17,026 nt of DNA from Syntrophorhabdus sp. Its GTDB lineage: Bacteria; Desulfobacterota; BSN033; UBA1163. Location of the stretch: positions 1 to 17,026 of the forward strand of contig DYHU01000053.1 in NCBI GenBank assembly GCA_020724025.1, written 5' to 3'. The position numbers and the translations under genes are program-made. The notes under the pieces are model-generated. The model did no database searches. It saw only the letters and a program-made list of their open reading frames with translations, and was not told where the DNA came from. Positions 1 through 7,361 of the stretch are shown in pieces. The number at the start of each line of letters is the position of its first letter. Position 1 is the stretch's first letter.

Positions 1-166
1 CTCTGGCCCGGGATAGCTTTATCTCCGAAGCCAATACCCCCACCTCTCGCTCCCCCCCTGTGGCACAGACCGTCACACATTCGTTACACCCCAGAAGCAA
101 GACCTTCTTGTAGGGCTTGAGCATGGTGAGTATTTCTTCAAGTGTTTTACGATTCGCTACAATCAT
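1..166 (-). CDS. metV: MetV, methylenetetrahydrofolate reductase partner (partial, N-terminal 55 codons)
   Basis: Partial gene. The start codon is ATG at 166-164, preceded by a strong Shine-Dalgarno sequence (GGAGGAG, about 174-180), and the frame stays open to the window edge. The peptide begins MIVANRKTLEEILTML and continues KPYKKVLLLGCNECVTVC, followed by a glycine-rich ATGGEREVG stretch. This matches the cysteine motif (CxxCxxxC) and glycine turn at the N-terminus of MetV (MTHFR C-terminal-domain family), an iron-sulfur/zinc protein that partners MetF in anaerobes and links it to other redox proteins. It is the last visible gene of the metF-hdrA-mvhD series on this strand, which supports the call. 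It is separated from mvhD by 419 bp of repeat DNA. Its first 16 bases are duplicated at 501-516. The rest of the protein lies outside the window, so its full domain content cannot be checked. Confidence 0.75.
   Translation of the reverse strand, partial: MIVANRKTLEEILTMLKPYKKVLLLGCNECVTVCATGGEREVGVLASEIKLSRAR
151..166. repeat. 16-bp direct duplication, copy 1 (metV start)
   Basis: GATTCGCTACAATCAT is identical to 501-516. On the minus strand it is the first five codons of metV plus one base. The two copies lie on either side of the 200-494 element. Confidence 0.8.
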
Positions 167-199
167 CTCTTTTCTCCTCCCTCATTTCCTCCCACAAAT

Positions 200-494
200 C
201 CCCCTTCCTCCCCCTTTACTAAACTGATCGTGTCCCATAAGTCGGCTGCTGGACACAAGGAGGGGGCGCATAACTGGGGCAATTGAGGCTTTGGCATAAT
301 GTATTTTGGTGTCATTCCCGTGAAAACGGGAATCCAGGACCAACAGGAAATGCCTGGATTCCTGCTTCTGCAGGAATGACAAACTTAAAGAATAATAATG
401 ATTTCGAGATGTTAACAACATATAACTTAGCCCCTTGTGTCCAGCCTCCCCATTTATGGGTAAAGATCAGTTTGCTAAAGGGGGAAAGAGGGGG
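200..494. repeat. Inverted-arm MITE-like element with a central REP pair
   Basis: Two arms of about 64 bp (200-263 and 431-494) are inverted copies of one another with a few mismatches. Shared blocks include CCCCCTTTA, AAACTGATC, CCCATAA and GCTGGACACAAGG. The centre holds an inverted REP pair (311-338 and 353-380). No coding frame in it looks real, so it resembles a non-autonomous mobile element. A second copy of its left half lies at 16817-16962. A 16-base sequence, GATTCGCTACAATCAT, occurs outside each arm (151-166 and 501-516). This element fills most of the 419-bp gap between mvhD and metV. Confidence 0.6.
311..380. repeat. REP-like inverted pair (REPIN-like)
   Basis: Left unit 311-338 starts GTCATTCCCGTGAAAACGGG and right unit 353-380 is its inverted relative, ending CTGCAGGAATGAC. 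Each 28-bp unit is itself a short hairpin of the ATTCCC-N8-GGGAAT type, and the two face each other across 14 bp. Related units occur at 5747-5832 and 16930-16957. This is a dispersed palindromic repeat rather than coding DNA. Confidence 0.8.
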
Positions 495-500
495 TTATCC

Positions 501-516
501 GATTCGCTACAATCAT
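501..516. repeat. 16-bp direct duplication, copy 2 (decoy metV start)
   Basis: An exact copy of 151-166. On the minus strand it gives ATG followed by a short open frame (MIVANR, then ITPSFPL) that stops inside the element arm. It therefore looks like a remnant of the original 5' end of metV, or a target-site duplication. Confidence 0.75.
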
Positions 517-533
517 TGATTTCTTCCAAATTA

Positions 534-604
534 CGTGACTGGTGATTCGTGACTCGTGATTCGTTTTTTTAGTACGATTCACCAATCACGATTCACGCTT
601 CACG
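534..604. repeat. Heptanucleotide repeat array forming a long imperfect hairpin
   Basis: Tandem 7-mers of the GTGAYTS type run from 534 to 563 and, in the opposite orientation, from 575 to 604. Arms 542-563 and 575-596 match at 19 of 22 positions around a TTTTTTTAGTA loop. The array overlaps the last codons and stop of mvhD. It could form a hairpin at the end of the mvhD message, but there is no T-run after the stem on the minus strand, so it is not a canonical terminator. Confidence 0.65.
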
Positions 605-1059
605 TTTTTCTTCACCGGTGAGGGCCCCAACGCCCTTATCTTCTCCGTCATCTCACGGGCCACCTCCGCAAATCTCTGACCCTGGGCTGAACTCATGTTG
701 TATATTTCCACTCGGCCAGAACCCAATCCCACCTCATCCAATAGTGTCTTCACATACTGGACCCTCTTTTTGGCCCTGAGGTTCCCCCTCAAGAAATGAC
801 ACTCCCCCTCCAAACACCCCGCCAGGTAAACCCCGTCCACCCCTGATTCAAAGGCTTTAAGGATCAATAGAATATCCACCCGGCCCGTACAGGGCACCTT
901 CACGATCTTCACATTTGTCGGATAGGAAAGCCTCATCGAACCTGCCAGGTCCGCCGCACTGTAAGCTCAATGCTCACAACAATATGCCAAGATCTCAGGC
1001 TCAAACTGCGTGACTGGTGATTCGTGACTGGTGACTCGTGGCTCCTGCGCTGCCTCCAT
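586..1059 (-). CDS. mvhD: MvhD/FlpD-type hydrogenase delta subunit, predicted selenoprotein
   Basis: A 2Fe-2S electron-transfer subunit that passes electrons to or from HdrA; predicted length 157 residues. The frame runs from ATG at 1059, with AGGAG five bases upstream (1065-1069), to TGA at 586-588. It contains one internal in-frame TGA at 967-969 (residue 31). Around it the peptide reads FEPEILAYCCEH-U-AYSAADLAGS, which aligns with the MvhD motif CCNWCSYAGADLAG, so the TGA replaces a conserved cysteine. Family sequence continues unbroken on both sides: YPTNVKIVKVPCTGRVD, then AGCLEGECHF, then the SSAQGQRFAEV motif. A 17-nt hairpin follows the TGA. The TGA-free part alone (ATG at 936) would lack the first half of the cluster motif. 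Residues 8-17 and the last few codons are encoded by heptanucleotide repeats. Sec versions of this family (VhuD) are known in methanogens and reported in deltaproteobacteria. A sequencing error or pseudogene is possible but less likely. Confidence 0.85.
937..953 (-). promoter_or_regulatory. Candidate bacterial SECIS hairpin for mvhD
   Basis: On the minus strand, 13 nt after the TGA, CGGACCT-GGC-AGGTTCG forms a 7-bp stem (one G-T wobble) with a three-base loop starting GG. Bacterial SECIS elements recognised by SelB are short stem-loops just downstream of the Sec UGA, with G early in the loop. The size (17 nt) and spacing resemble the minimal E. coli fdhF element. Function is inferred. Confidence 0.55.
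1009..1040. repeat. Heptanucleotide repeat array inside the mvhD 5' end
   Basis: Tandem 7-mers (GTGACTG, GTGATTC, GTGACTG, GTGACTC). Its first 21 bases are identical to 534-554. The array is read in frame as residues of the N-terminal extension of MvhD (PRVTSHESPVT). Confidence 0.75.
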
Positions 1060-1080
1060 TGCCTCTCCTATCTATTGATT

Positions 1081-1175
1081 AGTTCGGAGTAATTTAGTTC
1101 GGAGTTCGGAGTAAAACCTTTATGAATTCTCCGAACCCTGTAGGGGCAATTCATGAATTGCCCCTACTCCGAACT
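1081..1175. repeat. AGTTCGGAGT direct repeats and perfect 28-bp palindrome
   Basis: AGTTCGGAGT occurs at 1081-1090, 1096-1105 and 1103-1112, and inverted at 1166-1175. Between them, 1140-1167 is a perfect 28-bp palindrome (starts GTAGGGGCAATTC, ends with the same bases inverted). The palindrome lies inside the 3' end of the hdrA-like gene and reads VGAIHELPL on both strands. Confidence 0.8.
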
Positions 1176-4100
1176 CAGAACTTATCATCAACGCTTGTGA
1201 TTTCGCCCAGAGCTGACGGTCCCGAAAATGCATCAGCTCTATGGCCCTGGCCGGACACTCGGCCACACAACTGCCACACCCCTTGCACTTGGCCAGATCA
1301 ATCTCCGCCTCCCCCTTGGCATTGATCACTGGGACACTGTAGGGACAGACCCTCACACAGGTCAAACAGGCCGCACACCGCTCCCCTTCCACTACCGCAA
1401 CAACACCACCAACTTGAAGGGCTTCCTGAGAGAGGATGGTTGCAGCCCGTGCAGAAGCAGCTTCTGCCTGGGCGATCGTCTCATTGATCGATTTCGGATA
1501 GTGTGCCATGCCGCAGAGATAGAGACCATCGCTTGCAAAATCAACGGGTCTTAATTTGACATGAGCTTCCAGGAAAAAACCATCCAGTGTGAGCGGGAAC
1601 TTAAAGAAATTGGCCAGCTCCTTACTTCCTTCATTGGGAACGACCGCCTCCGAGAGAACAAGGAAGTCCGGATGGAGTGTTAGGGGAAGATGAAGCATCG
1701 GATCTTCTATCCGAACAGAGATTCGTCCATCGGATAGGGAGACAGAAGGCTTTTTCTTATCGTCAAACCGGACAAAGAGAACTCCTTTCTCTCTTGCCTC
1801 TGTATAGAAAGCCTCCTTGAATCCATAGGTCCGCATATCTTTATAAAGGATGAAGATGGAGGTATCGGGATAAAGCTCCTTCATTCTGATCGCATTCTTA
1901 ATGGCCACACTGCAACAGATCCGGCTGCAGTAGAAAGTCCTTGAGGGATCATCATCCCATGGGCCCACACATTGAATGACCACGATGGATTTGGCTTGTG
2001 AGAGAGAGGGATCGGTTTGAGACAACCGTTTCTCAAACTCTTCCTGGGTGATTACTCTCGAATCTTGACCCAAGAGATAAGCTTTGCCTCGATACTCACT
2101 ACCGCCTGTAGCAATGATCGTTGCTCCGTGATCTAAAACTCTCTGGCCCGAACCATTCATTGGAGCCACTTTCGTCTTAAAATTCCCTACCGCTCCTTCA
2201 TGCTCAATAATCTGATGGCCTTCCAGAACCTCAATTCTCGGGTGGCTCTCCACCTTCTTTATTAAACCTCTTAAATAGGCCTGTGGATCACCTCCGTTGC
2301 CACTGTTATAGATCTGCCTCAGTCTGCCACCCAGTTCTTTTTCCCTTTCCACTAAGTAGACCGAGTAACCCTGCTCTGCCATGCTCAAGGCGCTTACCAT
2401 CCCAGCCAGCCCGCCTCCTACAATGAGACAATCATGGATCAGACTCCGTGGAACTTCATGAAGGGGTTCCAAATTTCTGGAGCAGGCCACGGCCATCCGG
2501 ACAAGTTCTTTTGCCTTCTCTGTGGCCTCTGCCTTCAATCCCATATGAACCCAGGAGCACTGATCACGGATATTGGCCATCTCAAAGAGGTAGGGATTTA
2601 GACCCACTTCCCGAATCGTATCTCTGAAAAGAGGCTCATGCGTTCTTGGAGTGCAGGAGGCAACGATCACTCGATTCAAATTGAGTTCCCGTACCCTTTC
2701 CTGGATCAATTTTAAGGAGTCTGCCGAGCAGGTATAGATCGTATTCTCAGCATGGACCACTCCGGGAAGGGACTTTACAAATTCGGTGACTTCTTTCACA
2801 TCCACCGTTCCCGCGATATTCGTTCCGCAACTGCATATAAAGGCGCCGATTCGTGGCTCCTCTTCTCGAGAGACTTCCCTTTCCGGAGGATACTCCTTCT
2901 TTCGAACCAGAGTCCCCCGGACTTCACCGATGATGGAAAGAGCCCTGGCGGCCGCACCGCTCGCCTGAATCACACTGTCAGGAATATCTTTCGGTTCGGT
3001 AAAGGCGCCGCAGGCAAAGACGCCTGGACGGCTCGTATCAATAGGCTCAAAATCTTTCGTGCGGCAGAATTGATAGGAGTCAAGTTCAATGCCTGATGCC
3101 TTTGCCAACTGTTGAATGTCCGGAAGGGGAGACATGCCAACACTCAGTATCGCCAGATCAACTCTCTCCTCTTTAACAGCATAACCCCCATCCGATTCCT
3201 CGTATCGAATGAGTATATCCTTTGTCCCGGGATCCTCTTCCAATCCCGAAATACGGCAGGGGATATATTGAATCCCCTTCTCCTTCCCTCTCTCGAAATA
3301 GGCGTCAAACCCTTTGCCAAAGGCTCTCATATCCATTTGAAAGATCTTGATCTCCACGCCCGGGATGTGCTCCATGGCGAGCATCGCCTCTTTGATCGCA
3401 TACATGCAGCAGACCGAGCTGCAGTAATCGTGTCTCTTCTCCCTTGAACCCACACACTGGAGAAAGGCGATCTTCCCCGGCTCCCTGTGATCTGAAGAGC
3501 GCCGTGTGACATGGCCGCCCCATGGACCAGAGGCGCTGAGCATTCTCTCGAACTCCATGCTCGTCACCACATTGGGATAACGGCCGTAACCCAGTTCGGG
3601 TGAGAGTTCCGGATGGTAGAGGGAGTAACCGGGGGAGAGGATAACCGAACCCACCTCTAATTCTTCAAAGACATCCGCCTGCTGATGATCGATCGCCTCC
3701 CGTTTGCAGACATGAACGCAGAGGTGGCATTCCGAACAGATCCCGCAGGCGAGACATCTCACGGCTTCCTGTCTTGCCTGCTCCTCAGTGAGAACCAGTT
3801 CCACCTCTCTAAAATTTCTGACTCTCTCTTCCTCCGGTAATTCAGGATTTTTTGCCCTGGGTGATAAATCGACTTGACCCTCCTCAACCATCTGATCAAT
3901 CTCTTCACGAGACAGATCAACAACAGGAAGAGGGATCTGTTCCCTTGGAGTAAGAAGCGGAACGCCTCTCAAATAGCGATCGATTGAAAGCGCTCCCCGC
4001 CGGCCATCGGCAATGGCCTGGATCAATATCCATGGCCCTCTTGCCACATCGCCTCCTGCAAAGACACCAGGCCGATTTGTGGCTAACGTGTGTGGATCGA

Positions 4101-5721
4101 TGGCAAAGGTGCCTTTGGGGGTAACTTCAAGGCCATGGGTTTCATCGAGGAACGAGATTTCAGGAGCCTGTGCAACTGCGGCGATCATCGTATCCGCAGG
4201 GACGACCGATTCCGAACCCTTGATGGGAATGGGCCTTTTTCGTCCCGATGAATCGGGTTCTCCTAATTCCATCTTCACACATTTCACGCCCTTTACATGA
4301 CCCTCCGCAACGACCACCTCGACAGGGGCGGTCAGAATTTGAATCTTAATTCCTTCCTTTTCCGCGGCCTCGATTTCCCACGAATTGGCAGGCATCTCAT
4401 CCCGCGACCGCCGGTAGAGGATGCTCACCTCTTTTGCGCCCAATCGCAGGGCTGTTCTTGCCGCATCGATCGCCACATTTCCGCCCCCGATCACAATCGT
4501 CCTTTCCCCCACTCTGGGCGCAATGGGAATTCCAAAGGCAATGATGAACCTGTCTTCAAGCCCCTCGGTGATGCCGTACCTTTCGGCCAAACTGACACCC
4601 TGAAGGAAAGGAACCCCGTGATGAACACCCAGGGCTTCCTCGCCCGGAATTCCCAATTTCTGTGCCTCATGGGCGCCCATCGCTAAAAAGACGGCTGAAT
4701 AACCAGCACCAAACAGGCTGTTGATATTTCGGACGGGAGCATTTAATTTCAATTGGACATTCGGATGATGGATAATCTCATCGATCTCCCTCTGAAGCAC
4801 ATCCCTGGGGAGGCGGTAGGACGGAATACCAACTCTCATCATACCCCCTGCCACTGGAAGGGCTTCAAAGATAGTGACCTGATAGCCCATCCGGGACAGT
4901 TGGTGGGCACAGCTCAACCCTGCAGGCCCTGCTCCAACAATGGCGATGTTGGCTTTGGGCCGTTCTGGTTCTTCTTGACTCCGAACTTCTTTATTTAACT
5001 CATCACGATGCTCATAGACCCAGTCAGCTACGAATCGTTTCAGACCACAGATGGAAACCGGTGTGTCCAGTTTTCCCCGATTGCATTTCTCTTCACAAGG
5101 ATGGTTACAAACACGCCCTACTGAGGCAGGAAAAGGATTATATTCTTTCACCACGTCGAGGGCCTCTTTATACCGGCCAGCCTGAATCAGGGCAATATAA
5201 CCCTGTGCGCTCGTCTCGGCAGGGCAGGTAGATTTACAAGGACTCGTTCCCCGTTTGGTGACGAGGAATGTATTGGGAACAGCCTGAGGATAAGGCCGGT
5301 AGATAGCCTTTCTCTGATCGAGACCTTCGTTGAATTCGTTGGGAAGGAAGATGGGGCAGACCTCGGTACAGTCATTGCAACTGGTGCATTTGCTCATATC
5401 CACATAACGGGGACGCCTTCGCACGGTGGCCTTAAAATGTCCGGCCTCTCCTCCCAATCCGACCAGTTCGGAATTGGTAATGATCTCTATATTGAGATGG
5501 CGGCCTGCCTCGACTAATTTGGGAGAGACAATACACATGGCGCAGTCATTGGTGGGAAAGGTCTTGTCGAGCTGTGCCATCTTTCCGCCGATCGCCGGGG
5601 ACCGCTCCAACAGATAAACTCTGATTCCTGAGTTTGCCAAATCAAGAGCGGCCTGAACCCCGGCGATCCCTCCCCCCACAACCAACGCCGCACCAATTTT
5701 TTGATTTCCGTGGGCACTCAT
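1120..5721 (-). CDS. HdrA-type flavoprotein fused to NfnB/GltD-like module (1533 aa)
   Basis: A large cytoplasmic FAD/iron-sulfur protein likely to pass electrons between NAD(P)H, ferredoxin and the MetF/MetV reductase. Domains in order: an HdrA FAD domain (GGGIAG at 16-21, FPTNDCAMC near 55-63) with a ferredoxin motif CTSCNDCTEVCP at 112-123; an inserted glutamate-synthase-small-subunit/NfnB-like module of about 160-590 (cysteines 162-166 and 205-213, GAGPAG at 263-268, second nucleotide site GGGNVA at 412-417); a cysteine cluster at 656-672; the HdrA signature CVGSREK...YCSSVCC at 756-772; then a second HdrA copy with its own N-terminal domain (FICSCGTNIAG, 961-971), GGGLAG at 1102-1107, YCSRICC at 1264-1270, and two 4Fe-4S motifs at 1449-1459 and 1479-1489. 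It is far longer than ordinary HdrA (roughly 650 residues). The tail after about 1515 is repeat-encoded. ATG at 5721 follows AAGGA at 9-10 bases. HdrB and HdrC are absent from the window. Confidence 0.85.
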   Translation of the reverse strand: MSAHGNQKIGAALVVGGGIAGVQAALDLANSGIRVYLLERSPAIGGKMAQLDKTFPTNDCAMCIVSPKLVEAGRHLNIEIITNSELVGLGGEAGHFKATVRRRPRYVDMSKCTSCNDCTEVCPIFLPNEFNEGLDQRKAIYRPYPQAVPNTFLVTKRGTSPCKSTCPAETSAQGYIALIQAGRYKEALDVVKEYNPFPASVGRVCNHPCEEKCNRGKLDTPVSICGLKRFVADWVYEHRDELNKEVRSQEEPERPKANIAIVGAGPAGLSCAHQLSRMGYQVTIFEALPVAGGMMRVGIPSYRLPRDVLQREIDEIIHHPNVQLKLNAPVRNINSLFGAGYSAVFLAMGAHEAQKLGIPGEEALGVHHGVPFLQGVSLAERYGITEGLEDRFIIAFGIPIAPRVGERTIVIGGGNVAIDAARTALRLGAKEVSILYRRSRDEMPANSWEIEAAEKEGIKIQILTAPVEVVVAEGHVKGVKCVKMELGEPDSSGRKRPIPIKGSESVVPADTMIAAVAQAPEISFLDETHGLEVTPKGTFAIDPHTLATNRPGVFAGGDVARGPWILIQAIADGRRGALSIDRYLRGVPLLTPREQIPLPVVDLSREEIDQMVEEGQVDLSPRAKNPELPEEERVRNFREVELVLTEEQARQEAVRCLACGICSECHLCVHVCKREAIDHQQADVFEELEVGSVILSPGYSLYHPELSPELGYGRYPNVVTSMEFERMLSASGPWGGHVTRRSSDHREPGKIAFLQCVGSREKRHDYCSSVCCMYAIKEAMLAMEHIPGVEIKIFQMDMRAFGKGFDAYFERGKEKGIQYIPCRISGLEEDPGTKDILIRYEESDGGYAVKEERVDLAILSVGMSPLPDIQQLAKASGIELDSYQFCRTKDFEPIDTSRPGVFACGAFTEPKDIPDSVIQASGAAARALSIIGEVRGTLVRKKEYPPEREVSREEEPRIGAFICSCGTNIAGTVDVKEVTEFVKSLPGVVHAENTIYTCSADSLKLIQERVRELNLNRVIVASCTPRTHEPLFRDTIREVGLNPYLFEMANIRDQCSWVHMGLKAEATEKAKELVRMAVACSRNLEPLHEVPRSLIHDCLIVGGGLAGMVSALSMAEQGYSVYLVEREKELGGRLRQIYNSGNGGDPQAYLRGLIKKVESHPRIEVLEGHQIIEHEGAVGNFKTKVAPMNGSGQRVLDHGATIIATGGSEYRGKAYLLGQDSRVITQEEFEKRLSQTDPSLSQAKSIVVIQCVGPWDDDPSRTFYCSRICCSVAIKNAIRMKELYPDTSIFILYKDMRTYGFKEAFYTEAREKGVLFVRFDDKKKPSVSLSDGRISVRIEDPMLHLPLTLHPDFLVLSEAVVPNEGSKELANFFKFPLTLDGFFLEAHVKLRPVDFASDGLYLCGMAHYPKSINETIAQAEAASARAATILSQEALQVGGVVAVVEGERCAACLTCVRVCPYSVPVINAKGEAEIDLAKCKGCGSCVAECPARAIELMHFRDRQLWAKSQALMISSEFGVGAIHELPLQGSENS

Positions 5722-5746
5722 AGTTTAAAATCCTTTCTCATCCCTT

Positions 5747-5832
5747 GTCATTCCTGCGGAAGCAGGAATCCAGTTTTTTTCTTTGATCATTTCCTATTCT
5801 ATTTGCTGGATTCCCGCTTTTGCGGGAGTGAC
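5747..5832. repeat. REP-like inverted pair between metF and the hdrA-like gene
   Basis: Left unit 5747-5773 (GTCATTCCTGCGGAAGCAGG...) and right unit 5806-5832 (ending GCGGGAGTGAC) are inverted copies of the same family as 311-380, separated by 32 bp that begins with a T-run. It fills most of the 135-bp gap inside the operon. The hairpins could attenuate or protect the message here; that is inference. Confidence 0.8.
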
Positions 5833-5856
5833 ACCTTCTCTTTTATAAGATAAAAA

Positions 5857-6729
5857 TTAAAGTTTTAAGGCATCGAGATATTTGGAGATCCGGTCCTCTG
5901 CTCCAATAGGGATGAAATGGACTCCCTGGCAGAGATCTTTCAGCCCTTTCACCAGGTCTCTTACGATCTCAATGCTGGCCTTCTCTTTGTCCGGAGACTT
6001 CGCCAATTTTTCAATGATATGGTTCGGCACCATTCCAGGTTTCACATGTTTATTCAAAAAGAGTCCCATCTCTGCCGATCTGACAAGGATGATTTCAGCT
6101 ATCACCGGAATTCGAATCGGTCCGACCCGTTTCATAAATTGATTAAAGGAATCGAGATCGAAGACCGGTGTCGTCAGAAAATACCGGGTTCCCAAGCCCG
6201 CCAGATCCTCCATCTCTTTTAACTCCATATCAGGAACCTTCTTGCCCCAGCTCGAATCGATCCCCGATCCGATACAGAATTTGGGTTTTACAAGAAGCTC
6301 CCTGCCTGAGATGTCATGGCCTTCCTGGAGGTTCTCGACTACGGAGAAGAGCTTCCCTGAATCGACATGAAAGAACATAATCTCCTGAAGACTGTCTCCG
6401 GTAATACGGTAATCTTCAGTGAAGGCGAGGATATTTTCGATCCCCGCCTCCGAGGCCCTGATCAGATGTTCCTGGATATCGACCCGGCTCTTTTCCCGGC
6501 AGGTGGTTTGAAGAATGGGCTCGAATTTCTGATCCTTTAAGGCACGGCAGGTGCCCATGGTATCCGTCACCAACCCCTCGATCTTCAATTCAGGGACGGT
6601 CAGGGCATCGATCCTTCCACGAATCCGGTCAATATTCCGAACCAGGTCCTGAACCCCTGTTCCGATGGGAGGCTGAACCTCTGAGGTGACGACAAATCTT
6701 TTACTCTTTAAACTCTCTTCTAATCTCAT
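5857..6729 (-). CDS. metF: Methylenetetrahydrofolate reductase MetF
   Basis: A 290-residue TIM-barrel flavoenzyme that interconverts 5,10-methylene- and 5-methyl-tetrahydrofolate in the cytoplasm. In anaerobes this is the last step of the methyl branch of the Wood-Ljungdahl pathway, or its reverse. Visible family marks are the N-terminal beta strand with the active-site glutamate (TSEVQPPIG, E17), the strand with DALTVPEL, the folate/flavin segment ILQTTCREKSR (about 72-82), the loop ILAFTEDYRITGD, and the C-terminal VHFIPIGAED. Length fits the short bacterial form without a regulatory domain. ATG at 6729 has AAGGAG six bases upstream, and a promoter lies directly before it. Its neighbours (HdrA-like, MvhD, MetV) point to a large electron-bifurcating or ferredoxin-linked reductase complex rather than the simple NADH enzyme used for methionine synthesis. 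That role is inferred from context. Confidence 0.88.
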   Translation of the reverse strand: MRLEESLKSKRFVVTSEVQPPIGTGVQDLVRNIDRIRGRIDALTVPELKIEGLVTDTMGTCRALKDQKFEPILQTTCREKSRVDIQEHLIRASEAGIENILAFTEDYRITGDSLQEIMFFHVDSGKLFSVVENLQEGHDISGRELLVKPKFCIGSGIDSSWGKKVPDMELKEMEDLAGLGTRYFLTTPVFDLDSFNQFMKRVGPIRIPVIAEIILVRSAEMGLFLNKHVKPGMVPNHIIEKLAKSPDKEKASIEIVRDLVKGLKDLCQGVHFIPIGAEDRISKYLDALKL

Positions 6730-6744
6730 AGAGCTCTCCTTCTA

Positions 6745-6773
6745 ATTATAAAACGGATATGGGAGATTGTTAA
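6745..6773 (-). promoter_or_regulatory. Sigma70-type promoter for the metF operon
   Basis: On the minus strand, TTAACA (6773-6768) and a perfect TATAAT (6750-6745) are separated by exactly 17 bp. It sits 15 bp upstream of the metF start and directly after the stop of the regulator gene, so metF and its followers can be transcribed separately from the regulator. Confidence 0.7.
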
Positions 6774-6778
6774 ACGGA

Positions 6779-7351
6779 TCACTTCTTCAGCCCCAGTAAT
6801 TTTGCCACTTCATATTTCAATTGTTCCAATGGAAGAGGTTTTGAAAAACACGCATCTGCTCCATAATCCTTCATCTGTTTGAAGGCTTCATCATTGAGGT
6901 AAGCGGAGAGGACGATGATCTTGATATCCTTTGTTTCGGGGCTGGACTTGACCTTCTGACAGACCTCATAACCATTGATATCGGGCATCATAATATCGAG
7001 GATTAAAAGGTCCGGTTTGAAATGGCTTACCTGAAGGCCCGCCTCAAAACCATCTGAAGCGGAGATCATCTCATATCCATACTCATCCTCTTCAAGGGCC
7101 TGGACAATCGTCTCAACGATGATCTTATCGTCATCTACAACAAGGATTTTCTTCCTTTCCTCCGCCTTGGGCTCCTCTGGCAGGGGCATTCCTTTGTCTT
7201 TAAGGAACTGATCCAGATCCTCCTTCTTAATCCTTCGATGCCCCCCAACAGTCTTATAAGCCTTCAGGTGGCCTGCCTCGATCCAGTTGATTATCGTCTT
7301 AGAAGAAACCTTACAATACTTACCTGCCTGTGATACGGTTAGAATTTCCAT
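6779..7351 (-). CDS. HTH (MerR/excisionase-like) plus receiver-domain response regulator
   Basis: A 190-residue cytoplasmic regulator. Residues 1-50 form a MerR/excisionase-type helix-turn-helix (TVSQAGKYCKVSSKTIINWI, then GHRRIKKEDLDQFL). A charged linker follows (about 52-67), then a complete receiver domain (67-188) with the acidic cluster D73-D75, phospho-acceptor D119 in LLILDIMMPD, S149 in IIVLSA and K171 in FSKPLP. All catalytic residues of a working receiver are present. The order (DNA-binding domain first, receiver last) is the reverse of most response regulators. ATG at 7351 has GGAG at 7361-7358. It lies 49 bp upstream of metF on the same strand, so it may control that operon. No histidine kinase is in the window. 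Confidence 0.85.
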   Translation of the reverse strand: MEILTVSQAGKYCKVSSKTIINWIEAGHLKAYKTVGGHRRIKKEDLDQFLKDKGMPLPEEPKAEERKKILVVDDDKIIVETIVQALEEDEYGYEMISASDGFEAGLQVSHFKPDLLILDIMMPDINGYEVCQKVKSSPETKDIKIIVLSAYLNDEAFKQMKDYGADACFSKPLPLEQLKYEVAKLLGLKK

Positions 7352-7361
7352 AATTTACTCC

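Noticed and set aside
182..519. Two short open frames inside the 200-494 element
   Set aside because: They read through inverted arms and REP units on opposite strands and resemble no protein family.
534..604. Heptanucleotide array as a CRISPR or as an intrinsic terminator
   Set aside because: The units are 7-mers with no spacers, and the T-run is in the loop rather than after the stem on the transcribed strand.
586..936. mvhD as a 116-residue protein starting at ATG 936
   Set aside because: This start lacks a clear ribosome-binding site and loses the conserved CCxxC motif, which is present in frame upstream across the TGA at 967-969.
1122..1554. Plus-strand frames including one starting near the palindrome with VGAIHELPL
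   Set aside because: They lie antisense to the ferredoxin domains of the HdrA-like gene; the peptide match arises because the palindrome reads the same on both strands.
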